In this document: one piece after another, positions 61,733-64,000 of the stretch
How the letters are laid out: every line of letters starts with the position of its first letter
How positions within the stretch are numbered: the stretch's first letter is position 1
Assembly: GCF_000204055.1 (NCBI RefSeq)
Contig: NW_006768813.1
Coordinates: 682,796 to 746,795, forward strand
Length of the DNA stretch: 64,000 nucleotides
Origin: Melampsora larici-populina 98AG31
Lineage: Eukaryota > Basidiomycota > Pucciniomycetes > Pucciniales > Melampsoraceae
Direction of reading: 5' to 3'
Notes under the pieces: generated by a model
Seen by the model: only the letters and a program-made list of their open reading frames with translations
The model's database searches: none
Told to the model about the DNA's origin: nothing
Program-made: the position numbers and the translations under genes

Positions 61733-63567
61733 ATGCCACACAAAAAAACCACAAAGAAGCAAAGCGCCTCACTACCTACATATACAGCTAGTACGCCTTT
61801 GATCACTTCGACTCCAGCAAATCCCGGAAATCTATCTTCTCTATCTTCTGTATCTTCGCTATCGGGAATTCCTATCATTTCAGCTGGTCAAGGATCCCCC
61901 TCTGCTCATCTCTCTCAAGCCGACCTCATCCATCTACAGGTTCTCGCAAGTGGCGGATCCCGCGTGATTGCTCCGGGATACATCAACTATCCCTTTCAAG
62001 CCCCCTCTGCGAATTTCAATCACGGTCCGCTCATGAGTCCAGGATCTCAGCCTGAGCCTGACTTGGGTTCCGTTTCAGCAATGGAATCAACAAACCCTCA
62101 TGCCTCAGAACCTGTCCCTGAAAAGAAAAAAAGGGGCCGTCCGAAGAAGTCTGATATTGAGGTTTTTGAAGAGTCCAAGAGTGGTCAAGTCTCTTGGTTC
62201 GCAAAGCGGCCCAATGGCTTGTCTGACATCGATGTCGTTGCCTTATGGTTGGCCGAGGACGATAACTTTCAACGTTGGAAAAGTCAAAAACCAAGCAAGA
62301 TTGCAGTAGCCGCTATCTGCGCGGCTCATATGAAGGAAAGCCACCAAATTGATTGATCACCTAGAGAAGTGGACAAGAAGGTACGGTCTGCTTACCACTT
62401 CCCACTTCACGTGGTTTGGTATTGATTTGTTTTTTCTCATGATTTTTCTGGATCAATTACGTAGATCAAGTACCTTGAAGAACAATTCAAAGCTGGCTTC
62501 AAACAAATTAACTCAACGGGCCAGGGTGTTCTCAACAATGACGATTACAAGGAGGAGCTTGAAAAGTTAGATTTAATATCGCAAACCGTAGATAGCGAAG
62601 GTGAGGAGGTAATTGTGGGCAAGTTAGCTAAATCGAAGAAGGGTAAAGCTCCTGAAAAAGGAACTGCATTGGGTATGTTAGTTTTGAAAACTAACCGATC
62701 AGGCATCATAGTTATACTCATGTCTTTCTGTTCGTTCTTTAGAGAAAGCGATCGCGGTGTGTCCTTGGTATTGTCTCTTGGAAACGGTGATGTTGGAAAG
62801 ATCCAACATAATCCCTGAGGCGACTCGTGACACCTTAGGGAATGTATCTTTTGAGTCGTTTGGTTTGGATTCGAAGTCGAAATTGAAACGTAGCGTGTTG
62901 GATTTAGAACTGGATGATTTAGATGATAAGGATGACTTGGATATGAAAGAAGGCTATGCAGCATCCGATGAGGATGTGAAGGAAGTGATCAAAAAGGACG
63001 ATGGCACATGGGTGCGTGAGGTGGGACGCAGGCAAACTAAGCGTAAGTATGGCTTGGTGTATGTGGTCCAGGTACAGATGCTGACTAACTGTGATTCTAG
63101 GCGAGAGGCGCAATTCGAGGAACGGCAGTGCTAGTCGAGACACTCTTGGTCTACAAACCTTGATGAACGATTTCTTACCTTCAAAAGAAGAACGTCAAAT
63201 GGCGGCGAAAGACTCTCAAAAGAAGGATAAAGAGCATATGCGATTGAATTCAAAGATCGCCAACGCCATCACGGCCATGTCAACCAATCGCCAAGAGGAT
63301 GTTAAGCTCAAACGCGAGCAACTACGTGGGGAAGCGGTCACCAGGTTCATGGCGATGGGCGACAATTTTGATGAAGCATTCAGAAAGGCTTCCATGATGT
63401 ACCCTGGGCCTGAAGAGCCTCAAATCCCTCACACCAGTAGTAGTAAGTGTACTCTGGAGGGGTCATCCAAGCCCCCCCCTTCTGAAGGATCATCGGGCTC
63501 TGAGCCCAAAAGCCCAAGGAGATACCATTCATCTGATGATTTGGATATGTACTACGGGACTCCATAG
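61733..63567 (+). pseudogene. AT-hook, SANT/Myb-like DNA-binding protein of a rust-expanded family, one in-frame stop
   Basis: Exons 61733-62380, 62465-62672, 62743-63042, 63101-63567 stay in phase for 541 codons except for TGA at 62354-62356. Residues 1-125 are Ser/Pro-rich, then an AT-hook (KKKRGRPKKSD, about 131-141) and a Trp-based domain (DVVALWLAEDDNFQRWK... KIAVAAI... VDKKIKYLEEQF), the pattern of SANT-like proteins abundant in rust genomes and often linked to transposons. An acidic linker (LDLELDDLDDKDD) and a charged helical C-terminus (LKREQLRGEAVTRFMAMGDN) follow. The stop falls just before SPREVDKK, where I expect a basic residue, so CGA to TGA is likely. The frame is otherwise conserved, which means a young lesion, a sequencing error or readthrough. 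Confidence 0.65.
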
Positions 63568-64000
63568 TACCCATCAGGTTGGTACTATAGGACCGAATAA
63601 GGTAAGCTCTTTGCTTTTTGGAGAGCTTACGTTATAGATATATAAACTGACACATATGTTTATATACTGCTGTCAGATCCAAACGTGATCATCTATCAAA
63701 TCGGCGAATTGGCCAATCAAATAATTTTTTTCTGGTCTCGTTTTTTTATTGTTTTTGTTTCAAAACCAAAATAAATTCCCCCAAAAAAATTTGTGCTCTG
63801 GTCATCTGCTAAATACTCACTTTAAAAATTTTTTGTCTCGTTTATTTATCTGTTTATGTAAAAACAAAATCAAATACTACCAAGCAATTTTTTATCTTGA
63901 TCTCACTTTATTCCCCCCTATGATGGCTAAACAAAATTGTCTCGTTCTTGTTTTGAAATCAATCTATTTACCTTGTTCAAGTTCTCATATTGCGAAAGAA
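63568..64000. other. 3' flank with imperfect tandem units
   Basis: Three to four imperfect units around TGTCTCGTTT/GGTCTCGTTT, each followed by T-rich then A-rich DNA (63735-63960). No gene. Confidence 0.4.

Overview
This is nuclear DNA of a basidiomycete fungus, most likely a rust (Pucciniales; Melampsora-like is my best guess, not proven). Genes carry many short GT-AG introns, the DNA is AT-rich, and housekeeping genes (UPF1, tRNA ligase, RabGGTase beta, mL43, an Msc2-type zinc transporter) sit as islands in repeats. The repeats include hAT, Gypsy, KDZ, Harbinger-type and decayed retroelements. Exon limits given here were checked by hand for GT..AG ends and for reading phase unless an entry says otherwise.

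Layout. 0.4-2.0 kb: secreted GH10 xylanase. 2.6-3.2 kb: mitoribosomal protein mL43 in three exons. 4.2-5.2 kb: a solo-type LTR. 5.9-10.3 kb: a hAT element with GCAGCGC-type subterminal repeats, whose 3' end is cut by the LTR of a Ty3/Gypsy element (10.26-17.25 kb). That element has two tandem retropepsin-like domains and an in-frame stop in its reverse transcriptase, and runs into a 100-N assembly gap. 17.4-20.1 kb: WD40-inositol polyphosphate 5-phosphatase, 5' end lost in the gap. 21.0-24.0 kb: three-domain tRNA ligase. 26.1-26.8 kb: small secreted double-psi beta-barrel (expansin-like) protein. 27.9 kb: intron-containing tRNA-Phe. 29.3-34.9 kb: repeat graveyard, with a decayed reverse transcriptase of DIRS-like type interrupted by a reverse-oriented LTR of the family seen at 4.2 kb. 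34.93-35.93 kb: Harbinger-type MITE with TTA target duplication. 36.2-40.0 kb: UPF1. 41.0-41.8 kb: unknown membrane protein. 43.0-46.8 kb: Msc2-type zinc transporter with a very large His/Asp loop. 47.24-55.15 kb: KDZ transposon. 55.3-56.8 kb: BET2. 57.5-58.4 kb: small BRCT protein. 61.7-63.6 kb: AT-hook gene of a lineage-expanded family, with one in-frame stop.

The most interesting object is the 7.9-kb segment between the zinc transporter and BET2. Inverted ends share a 15-bp perfect core (47274-47288 and 55109-55123), a following CTGGCAG and GGCACT repeats. They enclose a KDZ transposase on the + strand and, convergent to it, a multi-exon alpha-kinase on the - strand. I read this as a composite KDZ transposon carrying an alpha-kinase gene as cargo. 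The kinase keeps its zinc-binding end but has replacements at expected catalytic positions, so it may be a pseudokinase or divergent kinase.

Several transposon-related genes carry lesions, including C-to-T type nonsense changes and single-base frameshifts, while the housekeeping genes read through cleanly.
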